64,000 bases of DNA from Branchiostoma floridae (lineage: Eukaryota; Chordata; Leptocardii; Amphioxiformes; Branchiostomatidae), in NCBI RefSeq assembly GCF_000003815.2, contig NC_049989.1, positions 16,746,287 through 16,810,286 on the forward strand, given 5' to 3'. Shown here in pieces: positions 49,894 through 62,970 of this stretch. The notes beneath the pieces are model-generated. The model saw nothing but the letters and a program-made list of their open reading frames with translations, ran no database searches and had not been told where the DNA came from. Position numbers and translations under genes: made by a program. Every line of letters begins with the position of its first letter. Position 1 is the stretch's first letter.

Positions 49894-51570
49894 CTAGATA
49901 ATAAAGGGAAAAAAGGCAAAATTTGATTGCATCTATATTTAAAAATGATAGTCATCAAATCCAGTTCATATTTCATTCACGGTTTTACTGATTATAATAC
50001 TGTAAATAGAGAAACCAATTCCTGTACAGCAAGGGAAACAAAAGACCGGTGTGACAGCGATTTCGCCCCCCCCCCCCCGTGATCTCGCCCCCCCCGGAGG
50101 GGCGAGATCACTAGCGTTTTCGCCCCCCCCCATACTCGGCAGTGTTTTCGTCCCTCTAAGAATATTGCTTCTCGGAGGGTTCTCAAGAGCAACTTGTTGC
50201 TACATATTAGGCTCGCTACCTGGTACTATACTGCACCTGGGGAGTAACGTCTATGGTGTGTTATCTGGTACCTATATTGCACCTTATTACCTGAATATGT
50301 TATACCTCTAAAGTCTATACGGTTCGGTGCAAACAAGCCATTGTAATGAAAAAGACACTTTTTTTTTGCAGTTGAGGTGGCATAAAAAGACAGCGCTATC
50401 GCGAACGTATGAATCAGCACCATCTACGGCACGGAATAAGTCAGCTATATGTTTTCAATGTGTCACAGTATTTTTTTTCTTGTGCTGGAAATATTTCCAA
50501 AGCACTAACAAAAACACAAGTGAATAATAGTTTCTCATTATAAACACTATCTACGCGCAAGTTCATATACCTGTTGCCCGTCTTAAGAAACACGGGTAAT
50601 ACACCAGACTTTCTAAATACTGGAAAACAGTCATATTGGAGGTGAAGTATACCCATAGGCTAGGTGCATATAACAAAATGTGCGATATTCTAATGAAAAA
50701 CTTGTCTACATAACTAATAAAGACATTTCATACTTCTTTTGTGGTCAATTCATAGTAGAGGCTTCATATTATGGGGGGGGGGCACTATTTTGCAAAAATG
50801 CAGTTTTTGATGAAATACGCCCCTAGAAATATGGAGACGGTCCATCTGGATATGAAAATGTAAAAATTTTGTGAATCTTTGATTGCTAACCTCCCTGTAC
50901 ATACCCCCTGAAGTTTTTATGTTGACAATGTACTAAACTAGTATAACGCTATACTACCAAACATGCTTAATGCCTTAGAAATTGTACTTTGGCATCCTTG
51001 GCAGAATATTTGACTTCAGGAGAGATCATTGTGGATATCTGAAACTTCAAATGTATTTCCCATGCAAATATGGACTATTCCAAATCACCCCCATTGCAGA
51101 AATGGGCTGATCCAAACTCAAAATTGGACGAAACGGGCTACAGGTATATTATATTATAGTCTGCAGTCAATTCTACGAATTTTTACACTCAATCGCACTG
51201 AGGCAATTAGCCTTGTAGGATTTTAAAACGTCAGTGGTACTCAAATACTCTGCAAAACAGATTTCTTTGTAGCGAAATGGACCATTGTTTTGAATATCAC
51301 AAGTTTTCACATACTGAATCAGGTCCAGGTTCAGGTCCGGACCTCTGGACGTGAACCAGACCTGCATGAACCTGAATTTTCTGTACCGTTTACCCACCTC
51401 TATTAGGCACCCCTGTTGCTACATGTAACTTATGTTTTATACTATCAAGAAATAAATACTAATATACATGTAGGTGGGGGAATTCGAAAGTTGTGTGCTG
51501 CAGCTGAAAAATTACAGGTTGCGCACTGCGCTACCCGTATTTAGAATTACGACTTACGTTGCGCCAACCA
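49894..51570. other. Upstream of the CCP gene; 5' UTR or promoter not located
   Basis: A TTTTTTCCCTTTATTATCTAG tract at about 49894-49914 (minus) suggests a 5' UTR intron. The rest is repeat-like: C-rich ATTTCGCCCCCC tracts (50066-50150) also seen, inverted, at 54450-54550. No first exon can be fixed. Confidence 0.4.
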
Positions 51571-51579
51571 AAATGCATT

Positions 51580-52135
51580 TTTAAGTGTGCGAGTGGGTAT
51601 TTCGAGCACTGTTGCTGCAGGTTAAGAATGCAGCCTTAGGGATTATCTCTAAGGAATGTTCCAACAGACAAGGAAAGAAGAAGTCTGTAGTGCCATTGTC
51701 CAAGTGGTAACCACAAGTTACAAGGGTACTGAAAAAGACAAGAGAACCTGGATCGTTTAGACAGTACAGTAGAGAAGTCAGGAAAGGAGACAGGATACCA
51801 GAGATTCTAATAGCTTGGAAGAGAAATGAAGAGGAGCTTAAGAAGCAAGGACTCAATGAGAAAGAGATTGCAAACATCGCTGTTGATTGGAAGAGAGACA
51901 AATACTTACAAACCCTGAAAACCCAAGATAGATCTTTCACATCAGCAGCAGATGTTGATGTGTAAGTTTAAAGCTGGCCCAACTCAAGAACACAACCCTG
52001 TCACTACCGATAATCACAAAAACTCCATCTGCGGTCAACCTAAAATTGTACTTGAACAATGTTACATGCCATGAATGAGTGTAAATTTGACCATGGTTCT
52101 TTTGATTCTGTTGTAAATAGATGTACCAATAAAAC
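51580..52135 (+). pseudogene. Exon-like or pseudogene fragment with downstream AATAAA
   Basis: One plus-strand frame reads WVFRALLLQVKNAALGIISK, then KECSNRQGKKKSVVPLSKW, a TAA stop, then QVTRVLKKTREPGSFRQYSR, GDRIPEILIAWKRNEEELKK, QGLNEKEIANIAVDWKRDKY and TSAADVDV with a stop at about 51964. AATAAA follows at about 52126. The protein is helical and charged. I do not recognise the family. Either a decayed gene, a processed copy, or part of an element. Confidence 0.5.
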
Positions 52136-52199
52136 ATTGTTGAAATTCAGTATCGCAGCAATTTGCGGGCATCTTGCTTACAATGAGAGATAATTCGGG

Positions 52200-52460
52200 G
52201 CTCGAAATACTACCTGCTTATGCAGGTAAGTGCAGGTACAATTGGAGCTGTGTAGGTATTTCTGAGGTCTAACCTGCACTGGTCCATGTGTACTGGGTAT
52301 AAACAGGTTAGTGCAGTTAACATTTTTCTGGTGTCTACCTGCATCTAGCCTGCACTGCTCCATGTACTGGGTACATACAGGTTAGTGCAGGTAAAATTGG
52401 AGCTGTGCAGGTATTTTTTATGTCTCACCTGCACCTAACCTGCACTGGTCCAAATCTAAG
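52200..52460. repeat. CCTGCA / TGCAGG repeat cluster
   Basis: Alternating TTAGTGCAGGTAAAATTGG and ACCTGCACTGGTCCATGT blocks, partly tandem and partly inverted, with about three imperfect units. Confidence 0.65.
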
Positions 52461-53006
52461 GGCAAATGATGTAGCTGCATTGAATGTAGAAAGGAAAAAA
52501 ATAGCAATGGTTTCTGAACAATTTTAGTATGAACTGTTATACGTCCAAAATTCAGAATGGTACAGGTAAACTTTGTCTGGTGCAGGCTATTTTCAATGTT
52601 ACCAGAAAAGGTATTTCGAGCCTTAGATATAGTATGTACATGTACAAGAGAGCTTTGTAGTAGAGAGAACAGTCAACTGTTGCTATTCTGTCCATATTTC
52701 ACGACACATAAGCTTGGCAAAAAAACTGTGTTTTTGTAACCCTGAAACAATGTTTCTTCTTGAAGTTGCCCATTTCCTCGGCATCGAGCTTCTGAAAATT
52801 TTACCAATATTCTTGTGACACTCTGTAGTTGATTTGGGTGCTCTTTATTATTCTCAGCACTTGTCGAATTACTGCCCTACCGCGACTTCTGTGTTTTTGG
52901 CCAAATAATTGAAATTCACCCCAATACTTGCTGCCCTGTTGTCATGGCAACCAAGAATATTAAGCCAAAACCTGATAGAAAAGTATCTTCGAGTGTAATG
53001 TATCAT

Positions 53007-53960
53007 TTAACCCTATTCAGACCGGGCTTTTTTGGTCATCCCTCGACCGGGGGGGGGGGCTTTTGAGGCCCTCCACTTCTAAGTCCTATAACTCTAAAAC
53101 GACGTGCCGTAGGGCCACTAAATTTTCAGGACATGATTTTGACATAATATCTGACAAGTAAGTGATGTTTGACGTTACGTTGACGCAAGATGGCGTAATG
53201 ATGACGTCATCAATTTGATTACATTGGCCAAACCCATGAAAAATGGGTATTCTCAGAAAACTTCAACTTATGCTGCAAAAATGTAACAACAAGTGCAGAT
53301 AACAGAATAATAATGTTAAATACTACTTGCGTTGCCAATAGCAACATTAATGACGTCAATCTGACGTCATAAAATGACGTCATGCACATCTAAGATACGA
53401 GTTGGGCTCCGCCATATTATATCCACCACCTTGAATTTTTAAAAATAATTTTTTTGCAACAAATAATCACAAAGGGCAATGGAAATAGACTAAATTCATT
53501 CATTTAGATGGTTTTTGATGAAAAAATACCAGGTAGTTACAAATTTTAAGGGATAATTAGCTTGTTATTCTTGATCTGGCCATTCGGTCCGCCATCTTGG
53601 ATTTTGGGCTGATGACGTCATCAAATTAGCATAATTTATGCATATACAATTATGAAAGATATACTGAATAATATAAGATTTTATTTATGTAACAAAATCG
53701 CAGTAGTATAGCAAATAAATGTGAAAAATACATAGTTAGAACCAAAAGTAGTGATTTTTGGCAAAACTGCCTGTCAACAAACGGTTGCCATGGCAACAAG
53801 AAAAAATGGAAAATTTGTCAAACTTCGTAAAATTGTTGCCAACAATATTTTAGGAAAACTCACCAAATTTGGTGGCTCTAGCGTAAGCCGTTCTGGCGTT
53901 ATAGGACATCGAAGTTAGCGCGGGCCTCAAAAGCCCCCCCCCCGGTCTGAATAGAGTTAA
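53007..53960 (+). mobile_element. piggyBac-like MITE, copy B
   Basis: TTAACCCTATTCAGACCGGG at the left, CCCGGTCTGAATAGAGTTAA at the right (one change in the right terminus). Highly similar to copy A and somewhat longer (954 bp). Internally rich in TGACGTCAT. No transposase. Confidence 0.85.
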
Positions 53961-54449
53961 TGACGCAAAATGTGCAAAAAGAACTGAAGTAATGCAGTCA
54001 GTGCTTGCAGACCTTAGCAACGTCACATAAGTACATGGCGAGGGGGTATCCAAACTTCAGGGGGTATGTACAGGGGGGTTAGAGTTTTACAATTGTCTAA
54101 TTTTTGTGATTTCTGTGTTTATATAGATCATCTCCATATTTTAGGATGCGTATTTCAAAAAGTTTGTTCTAATGTCTCCCCCTATTCATATTGGAGATAT
54201 ATAGGTTGCTTGAGGACAGGTGAATACAATGAAATATATCTTATGTCGAGACTCAAGTATATGCAATGATGGGGTTACAAGGAACCCAACCCTCCTTGTC
54301 CGAAACAACTTAAGCTGTCTTATTAATATGTAAATACGTTGATATTAATACCATGGATGTAGTTATGTATCAGACTCGTGTGCTTATATCATTCTGAAAC
54401 TGCATTTTGTGATTTATACCAATCAACTTCTAAAATGTTATGTAAACCC

Positions 54450-54800
54450 GTCCTTTTTTTTGGGGGGGGGGCGAAATCGCTAAAGGGGGGCGAGATAGGG
54501 GGGCAAGATCACTAGCCGGGGAGGGCGAGATCGCTAGCGATTTCGCCCCGCAGTTTTCGAAAACATCATTAAATATTCACGATGCTCTACACAAGTGTTT
54601 TTGTAAATATCTATTAAATATTCACGATGCTCTACACAAGTGTTTTTGTAAATATCTAATTGTCCGGAAAATACTGGATACGCCAAAGCTATGAATAACC
54701 CTTGTTTTATTTGCTCACAAGGACACAGCTACAAGACATAAGGGAACCACCTTGAGGAGGGGGTCATTAACCCCAGCGAGCGGGATCATTAACCCCAGGG
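54450..54800. repeat. Compound repeat: GCGAAATCGCT block, 45-bp tandem, GGGGTCATTAACCCC motifs
   Basis: GGGGCGAAATCGCTA... mirrors 50066-50150. ATTAAATATTCACGATGCTC units of 45 bp stand at 54568 and 54613. GGGGTCATTAACCCC-type near-palindromes at about 54760 and 54782 recur near 57022, 57047 and 58395. Confidence 0.65.
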
Positions 54801-55361
54801 AGCAAGACATAATGTGAACACAGGCTATAAACTTACATAAAATCATCTACTGATCTCTGGGGTGTATAATCATGCGCAAACTGATAAATATACTTTTGTA
54901 TAGCATTTTACAACCTAACTTATGACACAGACATGTCCGCTTCAGGAAACCACAAACAAAGTGCATAACAAAGTGATTGCAAAATATTAACTCTGTCTTC
55001 TTTAACTGTTTTCGGACATGTATTTCAAGAAAAAACTAAGAAATAGATCTCACGTAGCTGTATCCGTATCAATATAGCAGATGTCCGGCGTATAACCACC
55101 CTTCGGCGTCACACACCAACTTCGCAGGCACGCGGCGCGGCAGCAGCTGGTTATGTTACGCTGAACGACCTGTCACGACACAGTAAATGTTATTTAGTGA
55201 GCTCAAGGAAGCGCCTACTGCACTAAATGGCTACGAATTCCATTCAGAAATAGTTCTAGGAAATAACGAGTATTTTAACACATAAATCCTTTGTTAAAAA
55301 CTATCGGTCCTTGAAGGCATGACCATTTGCTATTCTTGTCTGAGCTTTTTTTTATACTCAT

Positions 55362-55660
55362 AAAGGGAACAACCCGCCGTTCGTGCAACTACGTGCTGTC
55401 TACTTGCAAAACGTGTGCAATCTTTTGGGATACGCGCCGTATTTAAGTTATAAGTACCGCCTTCGTACGAGCTCGTTGGGAATCCGACGCGGACACGCCG
55501 TAGAACTTTACGTGCAGGCAAAACTTTGTGTGCAACCGGGATGCGGATTCGCCCCCCGTACGTGCCAGTATGGGTTTTCAGAAATACGTCGCGGACGTGG
55601 CTACCCCCAAAAAACGTACGGAAAAATTACACACAGGGTGCACATGAACCGTTAGCTTTA
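55362..55660 (+). repeat. Dispersed GC-rich repeat, copy 1
   Basis: ACAACCCGCCGT..CGTGCTGTCTACTTGC..CAATCTTTTGGG..CGCCGTAGAACTT..GCAGGCAAAACTT matches the reverse complement of 63765-63985. Family not recognised; no ORF conserved between copies. Confidence 0.7.
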
Positions 55661-56080
55661 GTTTGCACATCTACCAGTCTATTAGTTTTTTGTTAATCGT
55701 GCATATTTTGATTTTTTTCTATTTACTTTTTAACAGAAGAAAACAATATGGTACTTCTCTGGAGTAAGTAACTTATATTAACAGTGTTACATACACAGTA
55801 CAGGCAGAAGGTAAATGTATCATGTTTTCTGTTACCAACTGAAGTCAGGTACCCATTTCTACACCTGGGTGAAGTGAGAAAAGTCGTATAAAGTGTCTTC
55901 CCCAAGGTGAATGTCGGAGGTCTGTTTTCATCTCGGTGACACAGTGAGTGAGTAGCACCCCAGTTGTTTGTAGAGAATCTGGCAGCTCGGCTCAGGAGTT
56001 CAATGACCCAACACCATTTCAATACTGACTGTCTTTGCAACTAACAATGATATTATGGACATCACATATGTTATATCACA

Positions 56081-56270
56081 TACTGTAAAGGCATTTAAGT
56101 TCGCTGGGATTAATTTGGGAAAATTGACTTTTCGCGGTGGTTTTAATTTCGCTTTTACACCATAAACTGTATACAATAGTCTAATACCATAATAGAAAAA
56201 CGTTGGAGAAGAGGTCGCCACGAAAAACCGCGAACATTAATCCACCGCGAACATTTCTTCATTTGCAGTA
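56081..56270. mobile_element. TACTGTAAATGCA MITE, copy 2
   Basis: TACTGTAAAGGCATTTAAGT ... TTCATTTGCAGTA, with inner TTTTCGCGGTGG and CCACCGCGAA-like pairs. Shares TAGTCTAATACCATAATA with copy 1. Confidence 0.75.
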
Positions 56271-56889
56271 TGGCTTAACTTAAAATGTCCTTTTCCACCT
56301 ACTTTGCTCAAGACACGGACATTAAGGCACCGGTATGAAAGTACAGCCATCGCTAATAAAGATTAGATATCTTCACCATGCAGGTATAAAAACCTTTAAC
56401 AACTCATAAGCGTACCGTTTTAATGTTAACCAATGCGTAATTTATTGAACCCGAGCCCTGTATGATCTTTAGATGAACTTGTGCGTATTTGATCATTCTC
56501 TAACTTCGGTTGATAGAACGACCCTCACTTTTAGTACAGTCAACAATCAACCTTACCTGGGTACCATCCAGATAGTAGTTCGCTCCTAACTTCGCTTCTG
56601 CTATCGGTCTGGAGCCCTGCACATTCAAACCCCCTGGTGCAATATAGCGAGGTTTGCGTCTATTATGTCTCAAGGGGAAATGCCAGATGCATCTTTGACG
56701 CTAGTATACGCTCCGAGATTACTATCTTTTAAAGATAATGATGCTTACGTAGAAAGTTAACGTTACAAATATAAAATGGCTATATGCTTTACCTTATGCT
56801 TGAACAGAGTCTTTGGAACCATCAAACGCTGTGATCCAATCAGAGTGTGTGGTGGCTTCTTTATGGTTAGTACAGGATATATAAAATGC

Positions 56890-57500
56890 TTACCGCGGAT
56901 TGGTCATCAGGCCCTTTTCTGCACCTCTAATTGTGCGGAAAATGATCCAATTGTTAGCCTACTAAAATAGCGCTCCTAGCGGCCGGCCTTACTGTTGCCA
57001 CCAGCTAGGAGAGAAGGGATGAGGGGTCATTAACCCCAGCCAGCGAGGGGGCCATTAACCCCAGCCATGGTATCTAAATACGACGACAATACCATTTTTT
57101 TTAGGTTTGCGTACTTGTAGGGTAGAATATAGCGGCTGAAAATGCAGTTATGAATTTCAATAATAAGTACATTCTACCTAATATAGCGGCTGAAAATGCA
57201 GTTATGAATTTCAATAATAAGTACATTCTACCTAATATACAATGTCGTAGGATATATGTACCTAGCATAAAATTACCCTCACATTAGGTGACACGATGGC
57301 AACAAAGGAAGTTGCACAGAAAAAGTATTTTGGGAAATTAACATTAAATATTCATGATCGCATAATGATAGTAACCTTCATATCATAATAGTAGCTTTCT
57401 TTAGCGTGCCTCTTTGTGTAAGGCCCATGATCTGAAGGTCTTATCCTTAAAATTTTTCATGTAGGTTTTTAAGATTAAGTAACGTTTTATATAGATATTT
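56890..57500. repeat. 0.6-kb interspersed duplication, copy 1
   Basis: Homologous along its length to 58261-58870 (CTCCTAGCGGCCGGCCTTAC, GGCTGAAAATGCAGTTAT, ATAGTAACCTTCATAT). It contains an internal 54-bp tandem duplication (57126 and 57180) that copy 2 lacks. Confidence 0.8.
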
Positions 57501-57796
57501 GCCGGTTCAAAACAATCGCGGAGGTGATGGAGACCTTGGCGCTCCCATTGCGCTCTCTGCGCGCTGCCATTGCAACCTTGGCGATCCCACCGCGCTCTCA
57601 CCGCTCTTAAGCAACTTAAGGTCGCAAAGAGCGCGCGGCGAGAGCGCCGTCGTAGTGGAAAGGGAGTTTATAGACAAATCTTAACATTTTATTTGTTGAT
57701 GATTTAAGTCCTGAAAGAGTTGATTTGCACGCGTTTTGTAAACGCTATGTTTGGCGGTATGCCGTGCCGCACTGATAGATACATATACACAGGGGT

Positions 57797-58005
57797 TACT
57801 GTAAATGCAGAAATGTTCGCGGTGGTTTTATGTTCGCGGTTTTTGCGGTGACCACTTCACCGCGAAATCAAAACCACCACAAACATTTTTTCCAGCAAGA
57901 TACTACAGTGCACGGTGCTACCGCGAATTTAAAACTACCACGAACAGTCATTTTTCCTGCTACCGTGAAATTAAATCCCCGCGAAATTAAATACATTTTA
58001 CAGTA
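57797..58005. mobile_element. TACTGTAAATGCA MITE, copy 3
   Basis: TACTGTAAATGCAGAAATGT ... ATACATTTTACAGTA with several TTCGCGGT / ACCGCGAA inverted pairs, giving a largely self-complementary single strand. Lies between the two copies of the 0.6-kb duplication. Confidence 0.75.
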
Positions 58006-58260
58006 ATTCCCGCCATCTCTTTATTTCTACTTCACTTTTTTGTACATTATTAGTTTAAAGCAGGAGTGAAAACAAGTGTTTTGTTAGTCAAGGTCACAAA
58101 TAATAACCCCAGCAACTTCATTAGATATATCACAAAAAATCACATGTTTTATTTGTTAAAACGGCACCCGAGAAATTTAAAATAGTGGCGTTTTCTGTGT
58201 ATTCACGGTGGAAACCTGCGAATGACCGCAGGTTACCCCAAATATTACAGGATCAAAATC

Positions 58261-58870
58261 TCACCGCTTATTGAGCATCATTCCTTTTCTTTATGTCTAA
58301 TTGTGCGGAAATTATCCAATTGCTTGCCTTACTAAAATAGCGCTCCTAGCGGCCGGCCTTACTGTTGCCACCACCTAAGAGGGAAGGGGAGAGGAGGTCA
58401 TTAACCCCAGCCAGCGAGGGGGTCATTAAGCCCAGCCAGCGAGAGATTGTGTAAACACAGGGTAACCCTATTACAAGGCTAACATTTTTATCCCAATAAG
58501 CTGGCATGTATATGACGAAAATATAATATTTTCTTATAAGTTTAGGTAGGGTAGAATCTAGTGGCTGAAAATGCAGTTATAAGGTACATACATTGTACCT
58601 AATATACAATGTGGTAGATTGTATGTAGATGAATTAGAGTGTAAAATCACCCTCACCTTAGATGACGCGATGGTAACAAAGGAAGTCGCTCAGAAGAAGT
58701 ATTTTTGGAAATTATTATCAAATATTTATGACGATATACTAATAGTAACCTTCATATTATAATAGTAATTTTCTTTAAAGTGCTTCTCTATGAGTAGGGC
58801 TAGTAATGTGAATGTCCTATCCTTGAAATTTTACCATCATGTAACGTTTGATATAGATGTTTGCAATGGA
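58261..58870. repeat. 0.6-kb interspersed duplication, copy 2
   Basis: See the counterpart at 56890-57500. Same order of blocks, with point changes and small indels throughout. No protein-coding frame is shared. Confidence 0.8.
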
Positions 58871-58994
58871 TTAGAAATAATAAACTTATTTGTAACTGAT
58901 AACTATTATCAAGTATACTTTTCAGATGCGTATTTCTAAGTGAAGAAAAACTTTCGTCTTAACATTGTCTCTCATTACCATTTGCTCGCTGTCT

Positions 58995-59198
<204 letters not shown>

Positions 59199-59249
59199 AG
59201 ATACAGGGGAATGTTAGAATATTTAGGGACAGATTTTCTGTAACTAGAT

Positions 59250-60560
59250 TCTTGTAAATACTTGTTGCACGATAAATGTAAAGGCCTAACAGAAAATGAG
59301 CAATTTGACGACCATCATCCCCCGAATAATTGCTATGCCATTAAGAATATTACCTGTCCGATCCGATTAGGCCAAAATAAATTTCCCTTTGTTACGTTTT
59401 GTCTGCAGTCGTTTGTTACCGTCTACTTTGGTACTTTTAATTGTGTGGAAAACATGGATTGCAAGGTTGTTGTTTTTAAAAGCTTTATTGACAAATCATA
59501 ATAATTACACACATTGTGACATTTACATGTATAACTTCATGACTACATCTCCGACGACAATAGATACATAACTATAAATCTTAACAATTGGCTCTCGAAA
59601 TCATGGACGTTGTTACATTTAGAATTATGTGTACAGCTCCATGACTACTTCTCCGATTACAACAGATACATGACTATAAAACTTTACAATCGGCTCTCGA
59701 ATTCCTAGACAATTACATCACTATGAAACCACTAACACTACCTCAAGCATACTCTAGTAGTCTATGTTTGACGGCATGGAACGTGGGGTAGGCATTGCTA
59801 ATGGCACTGCAGAAAGGGGAATATTTGGCCTGTAGGGTACACCTCTTCAATGGATTGCAAGTTTGCACGTTTAGTATAATAGTTATGACACACAATGTTT
59901 ACAAGTATAACGTTGCATTCTCTTTTATTTTGGGTTCTTCTTATTTAACACGGAAAATTATGTTTGACATTACAAGAAATATGTATTATTGTATCATTAA
60001 CTCATTATTCATTTAGTCGGGAACTAACCCAGAAGCTTAAAAAAAAACTAGTATACGCCTAAGAAACTGCATTGACTACCTTATCAAGAATATAGCATTA
60101 TGAAATACATGCAACTGTTTATGAATAATAATATAGCACGCAGCCTTGTTAACGCTGCCATTAAAAGACATCGATATAACACTGGTTCACCCTTATCCGC
60201 CTGGTACCTATATCCGTTAAGTTTAAAAACTGTGTATTTGGGATATCAAGTCGCCGAGCTGTGGCTTCAAATAACAATGATCTGAAAATATTTTGAAGTT
60301 ATTGCAGCGTCTATAGACTTGATATATCTAAATACCCTGTTTTTGATAACAATGGATATAGGTTACCCTGCGGCTAAAGATGAACTAGCCTTATAACCAA
60401 TCGGTATGACCGTTCGCTTAATTGACAGCAAATACCAAGACAAAAGATTTGAGTATGAAGGACAGCACGTTCATGTAACAAATGGTAAAATGTTGGAATT
60501 TCTATACAACACGAGGTTAAAAGTTTTGCTGTCTGTTTGTTACTTTCCTTTTCTCGATGA
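59250..60560. other. Intergenic, nothing recognised
   Basis: AT-rich sequence. A weak local duplication (TCATGACTACATCTCCGACG / TCCATGACTACTTCTCCGAT, about 59538 and 59638) is the only structure noticed. Confidence 0.4.
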
Positions 60561-60568
60561 CATAAGCC

Positions 60569-61015
60569 TAAAGCAGGGTTCACACGTGTCGTATATATTC
60601 AAGTCCGTATGAGGTCCGTATCTAATTCATAATCCCTACCAGGCCGGCTCCACAGGTCGCTGGAAAAATAGTTGGAATTGGACATATATAGGCACATAAC
60701 ATGCGCCAGAGGAGTCAGCCGTCTGAGGAGTATGGTTTGTGGCCAGCTATATCTCCGTTGACATGCTATCTGGCTATATTTGTCCAATTTCTGTAATTTG
60801 TCCAGCGACCCGTGTAGCCTTGTAGAGGCTAAGATTTCTATATGCACTTCATACGGATATATACGTACCTGTGAACCCACCTTTGTACGTGCCTTTCTTA
60901 CACGATTCCGTCTGGAAAATCGGATGAATTGTGCAAAAAATAAAATGCAAAATAAAAAGAGACCTATACGGACCTCATACGGACCTGAAGGTATACGTAC
61001 GTATGAACCACCTTA
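60569..61015. mobile_element. Inverted-repeat element of about 447 bp
   Basis: Left TAAAGCAGGGTTCACACGTG...TCCGTATGAGGTCCGTAT and right ATACGGACCTCATACGGA...TACGTACGTATGAACCACCTTA are imperfect inverted repeats of about 50 bp. The interior repeats the GTACG / GTGAACCC theme. No transposase ORF. Confidence 0.75.
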
Positions 61016-62890
61016 GAGAATGCAGCACACAAGCCGGTTTGCGGAAATTCCAAATCTTCGAATAAAGGAATGTCAGCGACAAGCGGTACGCTTGCAGATG
61101 TAGGTAATTACGAGACCAGTGTTATACGCATACGTAGCGCACAACCGGCTCTATAGCACGGAACAGCGCCCAACAAATGATACCCTGCCCATAGCGTGGC
61201 CAGCGCTAAGGGTTGTGATTGTTTGTTTTTGTTACTCTGTGACCCTGGAGGGTAACCTCCAGTAACAGAGTATTGTAATCACTTTGTGCGTTGAGTGTTC
61301 GCACCTGTATCTCTATGTTCCGCATGCCGCAATCGCATATGGATTGGCATGTCGTCTGTACTCGATTGGAAAATGATGCACGTTATTTTTTTTCGCCGTA
61401 GCTGTTTTTATTATGGATGTAATAATTTCAGTTTTTACCCCTACGCCGTCCGGTATAGTGGTTCAGATCTTCCTTTTGATTGTGTCTTAACCCTTGTAGT
61501 AATTTGATACCGTCAAGCAGATGTTGTCCTCGTCGGAATATGCCATCTCGTTCGGGCTTTGCGTTTCCAATATTGAGGTTGGTTTGACATAGCATACTGT
61601 TAACATTTTGCGCCGTTGATAGTCAAATGCATTTTATGGTTAGAACGTGTTTGATCCTTGGGATCATTTTTTTCGCGGTAGCTGTTTTCATTATCGATGT
61701 AATAATTTGAGATGTCACCCCTATTTCCTTGGTATTTTAGAACAGCTGGCCTATAGACGATGGCGTTTGGCAATTACTTATCTCCAAGCAGATATGGGGT
61801 CGTGATGGCAGCTGTCCACAGCTATTATTGACCCACTTTTTGCGCCTCAGGTATCCATTGTAAATCTGTGTTGTTGTTTTCATTTGGTGTCGCTCGATGG
61901 AGACGCTGATTTCGCTGTTAATGCGTACAGGACTGTGTTTTAGATTTGGCAGTGATCGGTATGTTACTAGTAGCTTTTAAGTATTTTTTGGTATATGCTT
62001 ATGCGATGTGTTCTGTATGCGATATAAACATCGAGTTATACACCATAGAAAACATCACAACCGACATAAACCATAATTAGGTCACAGAGTATGTTACCTA
62101 CGGTCACTTGTTTTTATTTTTTGCAATTTTGGGGAAAACTCCTTTAGATCACCAAAAAACATGGCGCAAATTGGAGGCGTAAACACAGTAGCCTAAATAC
62201 CTGTATACTTGCATCTTACTGTGGTAACACGTACGCTGGACGTGCTCACGAAGGCAGGCAATGAAGGTCTTTAACCTTCTGTGCACTTATTGGCTCATCC
62301 ATAATGAGATTTTATAATTAAAACGACCATATAAGGCGGGGTTAGCTCTTGCTCACAGATCAGTGCCACCGTGTAGCCTGGTCAAGAGGCTGGATCTGTT
62401 ACAGAAATGATGTTTCTTGGTGTGATTTGGTGATGGGGGAGAAATCAAAAGCAATCTCGAGATTTATTTGACACGGAAGAGTCCATTCTTGCACTTGTAA
62501 GAGCCTTTATAATAATCATTCTCAGCGATAAGGTAAATGTTTACTTCTTGAGCAGACCTGAAAGAGTCCATTCGTGTAATTTGGACTGGTACTTATACAT
62601 GCGTGAATAATTCTATTTTACTTGAGTTTGGATGCTTCATATTCCTTGTAATGAGGAATAGGTTGCGATTTTGTTTAAACGTCAAGCACAGCAATGAGCG
62701 AAACAGTACCGTATCATGTCGCCAGGGGTCGCCTTGTCCCTGGTTCCTCCATGGTCAACAGTCCATGCACTTGGCTCAGGAGAGGGCTATGGCGCTGAAC
62801 GTTTCGTCCAGCTTCTTTGAAACACTCACTCATTATTTGTAGTTCTGTGTCTATACGTTACATCGTGTATCCCTCGAACGTTCCGCTACG
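61016..62890. other. Intergenic, no gene recognised
   Basis: A weakly duplicated motif (TTTTTTTCGC[C/G]GTAGCTGTTTT...ATGTAATAATTT at about 61390 and 61668) suggests an old tandem duplication. No domain-bearing ORF was found. Confidence 0.4.
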
Positions 62891-62909
62891 GGATTTGCCA
62901 AGTTTTCTC

Positions 62910-62970
62910 ACGCACACACACGCACGCACACACACACACACAGACACACACACACACAAACACACATGAG
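62910..62970. repeat. (CA)n microsatellite
   Basis: CACACA runs with CGCACG and CAGACA interruptions. Confidence 0.9.
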
